DNA of 8,456 nucleotides from Bryobacterales bacterium (lineage in GTDB: Bacteria; Acidobacteriota; Terriglobia; Bryobacterales; Bryobacteraceae): contig JAEHDI010001072.1 of assembly GCA_016880505.1 (NCBI GenBank), forward strand, positions 1-8,456. The letters are read 5' to 3'. Position 1 is the first letter of the stretch, and the number at the start of each line of letters is the position of its first letter. The position numbers were made by a program, and so were the translations under genes. Positions 6,462 to 8,456 of this stretch are shown one piece after another. The notes beneath the pieces were generated by a model that saw nothing but the letters and a program-made list of their open reading frames with translations, was not told the origin of the DNA and ran no database searches.

Positions 6462-8381
6462 ATGCATAAACCTATCAAGTACTTCGAAAAAGCAGTCGCA
6501 GTCACGGCCAGTGGGGCCTGGGCCGTATTCTCGAGGCTAAACCAGATTGGGCGGAACCCCTCCTTCACCCCGAAGTGGTCCGACAAGCCCCTGCTGAAGT
6601 CGTGGGAAAAGCAGAAGCCGCCGCTTGGGTGGCCACGGGAGACGGATTCCCTCTGCCCGAAGTGCGTTCCGGAGATCCGCCAGGAGATCCTGGATGGCAA
6701 GAAGCCGCTGGAAGTGCTCATCCATGACAAGCCGGGCGAAATCAAGGCCCAAATCATCGAACGCGACGGTCAGATCTGGATGGTGAAGGATTGTCCGAAG
6801 CACGGTCATTTCGAGGACATCATGTCCATCGACGCCGAGTTCATGAAGCACATTGAGTCGGTGTTCCCTGGCCGCGACATCCGGGCGCACAACGACGAGA
6901 GGCTGCATCACCACGGGTCAAGCACGGTGACCCACGGACGCGGAGCGGTGCTGACGATCGACCTGACCAACCGCTGCAACATGATGTGCGACCCGTGCTT
7001 CATGGACGCCAACCAGGTGGGCTTCGTCCACGAGCTGACCTGGGAAGAGATCAAGACGTTGCTCGACAACGCGATTTCGATCAAGCCGAAGCGGCAGATG
7101 TCGGTCCAATTCTCGGGTGGTGAGCCGACGCTGTCCCCCTATTTCCTCGACGCGGTCCGTTATGCGCGCGAAGTCGGCTATACGAGCGTACAGGCGGCGA
7201 CGAACGGCATCGAATTCGCGAAGAGCGTCGAGTTCTGCAAGAAGGCCGCCGAGGCCGGCCTTCGCTACGCATACCTTCAGTTTGACGGCATCGGGAACGC
7301 AGCCAACTCGCATCGCAAGGTGGGGAACCTGTTCGACGTGAAGCTCCAAGCGATCGAGAACCTGTACAAGGCCGGAGTGGACATCGTGCCGGTGATCACG
7401 ATCGTCAACGGCATCAACGACGAGCAGGTGGGCCGGGTAGTCCAGTTCGCGCTCGATAACCCGAAGAAGATCCCCTTCCTTTCGTTCCAGCCGGTTTCGT
7501 TCACCGGGCGCGACGAGGCGGTGACGAATGAGCGCCGCGCCGCCCAGCGATACACACTGTCCCACTTAGCCTACGACGTGAAGAAGCAGACCGGCATCGG
7601 CGAGCCGCGTCGCGACTGGTTCCCGCTTTCCTTCATGAGCACGTTCTCGGACTGGAGCGACCTCGTACACGGGCCGGAGGCAAATTGGGGACAGTTGAGC
7701 TGCGGCTGCCACCCGAACTGCGGCCTCGGCATGGCCGTGCTGGTGGACAAGGAAACGAAGGAGGCGGTGCCGTTCACTGCTTTCTTAAATGCCGACCAGC
7801 TGGCCAAGGACGTCATGCAGATCAACGACGCGGCCCGAGCCAGGTGGCTGTCCATCTTCGGCATGGCGCTGGCGGTGGCCCGCAACTACGACCCCTTCCA
7901 GACACCGATACATTTCAAGCTCACCGATATGCTGAAGAAAATGGACAAGACCTTCGGCGCCACCGGCAAGAGCTACGGCAAAGTTGGAGCGGACCGCACG
8001 CTGGAGGACATCGAACGCCGCCGGAGAGACCGCTGGAACGTGCTGATGATCGCTGGCATGTGGTTCCAGGATCTGTTCAACTACGACTTCCGGCGCACCG
8101 AGCAGTGCATCATCCCGTACGCGACCCAGGAGGGCGAGATCTCGTTCTGCGCGTACAACACGGGCGTCGGCTGGCGCAACATCGTGGAGCGCATCCACAT
8201 GACGGCCACGCTGACCAAGTGGTACGACGAGCACGGAAAGCATGAAATCTTCGCCGGCGGCAAGAAGGTCGAACTCGCCAGAACGGAGCACTCGCTGACG
8301 CTGCGCGAGGAGATCATCACCCGCGAGGAGCAGCACGATCTTGACCGGCTGGGCATTGCCAAGAACGCCCGCGAGGAGTAG
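6462..8381 (+). CDS. Radical SAM enzyme of the MJ0619 / tetraether lipid synthase (Tes)-like family
   Basis: The product has 639 residues. Radical SAM enzymes split S-adenosylmethionine to make a radical. The cluster motif is CNMMCDPC (Cys172, 176, 179) within TIDLTNRCNMMCDPCFMDAN, and the SAM-binding motif is FSGGEPT (217-223). Features typical of the MJ0619/Tes family are an N-terminal DSLCPKC (Cys65, Cys68) paired with KDCPKHGHF (109-117), YLQFDGI (271-277), CGCHPNCGLG (Cys414, 416, 420) and a C-terminal block from EQCIIPYA (Cys549) to FCAYNTG (Cys563). These extra cysteines imply metal centres besides the radical SAM cluster. Archaeal members couple lipid chains (Tes) or methylate a pterin precursor. 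A lipid-joining role is plausible in acidobacteria, but the substrate is not shown. The first 60 residues, with a hydrophobic stretch AVAVTASGAWAVF (11-23), may touch the membrane. The ATG at 6462 is the first start after an in-frame TGA at 6378; its ribosome site is weak (GAAGCGAG). The same frame continues coding-like beyond the TAG. Confidence 0.88.
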   Translation: MHKPIKYFEKAVAVTASGAWAVFSRLNQIGRNPSFTPKWSDKPLLKSWEKQKPPLGWPRETDSLCPKCVPEIRQEILDGKKPLEVLIHDKPGEIKAQIIERDGQIWMVKDCPKHGHFEDIMSIDAEFMKHIESVFPGRDIRAHNDERLHHHGSSTVTHGRGAVLTIDLTNRCNMMCDPCFMDANQVGFVHELTWEEIKTLLDNAISIKPKRQMSVQFSGGEPTLSPYFLDAVRYAREVGYTSVQAATNGIEFAKSVEFCKKAAEAGLRYAYLQFDGIGNAANSHRKVGNLFDVKLQAIENLYKAGVDIVPVITIVNGINDEQVGRVVQFALDNPKKIPFLSFQPVSFTGRDEAVTNERRAAQRYTLSHLAYDVKKQTGIGEPRRDWFPLSFMSTFSDWSDLVHGPEANWGQLSCGCHPNCGLGMAVLVDKETKEAVPFTAFLNADQLAKDVMQINDAARARWLSIFGMALAVARNYDPFQTPIHFKLTDMLKKMDKTFGATGKSYGKVGADRTLEDIERRRRDRWNVLMIAGMWFQDLFNYDFRRTEQCIIPYATQEGEISFCAYNTGVGWRNIVERIHMTATLTKWYDEHGKHEIFAGGKKVELARTEHSLTLREEIITREEQHDLDRLGIAKNAREE

Positions 8382-8456
8382 GCTCGCGCCCGCAACGAAA
8401 AGATGCGGCAGGAGGCGGAGCACAACACGCGGATGGCCAAACTCTACCGCGAGGTC
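8382..8456 (+). other. Coding-like continuation after the radical SAM stop, partial
   Basis: The 25 codons after the TAG are open in the same frame and read as a charged helix: ARARNEKMRQEAEHN, then TRMAKLYREV. Twenty-two of the 25 end in G or C, as in the gene before. Either the radical SAM protein is longer and the TAG is a nonsense change or error, or a new gene starts here. Candidate ATGs are at 8403 (no good ribosome site) and 8433 (AGGAGG at 8410-8415, 17 bases upstream, rather far). The window ends before this can be settled. Confidence 0.5.

Noticed and set aside
8379..8381. TAG read as pyrrolysine
   Set aside because: Nothing in the window suggests a pyrrolysine system, and the codon lies in a variable C-terminal helix; a nonsense change, error or gene boundary is much more likely.
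6918..8440. Minus-strand open frames opposite the radical SAM gene
   Set aside because: Shadows of the conserved coding frame, with no recognisable motifs of their own.
1..8456. tRNA, rRNA, CRISPR array, insertion sequence or prophage
   Set aside because: No cloverleaf-like sequence, spaced repeats, transposase motifs or long terminal inverted repeats were found on either strand by reading; a covariance-model search was not possible.

Overview
The window (8456 bases, GC-rich, strong G/C preference at third codon positions) looks like chromosomal DNA of an acidobacterium, probably of the Solibacter/Bryobacter kind. The main evidence is a full-length 'acidobacterial duplicated orphan permease' (ADOP) at 502-2964. 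A secreted TPR protein, a small secreted IPT/TIG protein and a large radical SAM enzyme of the MJ0619/tetraether lipid synthase type are in keeping with that. The assignment is inferred from family content; there is no rRNA or other taxonomic marker. I see no tRNA, rRNA, CRISPR array, insertion sequence or prophage gene.

Layout, left to right. (1) The 3' part of a DUF1801/YdhG-like gene (+), whose start is probably outside the window. (2) A 109-base gap with a perfect 12-base palindrome and a good ribosome binding site, then the ADOP permease gene (+). (3) A NUDIX hydrolase gene (-), convergent with the permease gene and overlapping its last 15 bases. (4) A 146-base divergent gap, then a small gene (+) for an exported single-domain IPT/TIG protein, which ends in an inverted repeat spanning its stop codon. 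(5) A two-gene minus-strand operon read from right to left: queG (epoxyqueuosine reductase, start 6219) followed by an exported TPR protein (start 5152), joined by an ATGA overlap. (6) A 242-base divergent gap. (7) A 639-codon radical SAM gene (+) with the cysteine pattern of the MJ0619/Tes family, ending in TAG at 8379-8381. The same frame stays open and coding-like from 8382 to the window edge.

The genes do not form one pathway. The only clear co-transcribed pair is queG plus the TPR gene. The permease has no ATPase gene beside it, as expected for an orphan MacB-type permease. The most interesting gene is the radical SAM enzyme. Archaeal relatives join lipid chains into membrane-spanning tetraethers or methylate a pterin precursor, and acidobacteria are known for membrane-spanning lipids (iso-diabolic acid, branched GDGTs), so a lipid-coupling role is an attractive but unproven inference. 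The in-frame stop near its 3' end needs checking: it may be a nonsense change in a longer gene, a sequencing error, or a genuine end followed at once by another gene.
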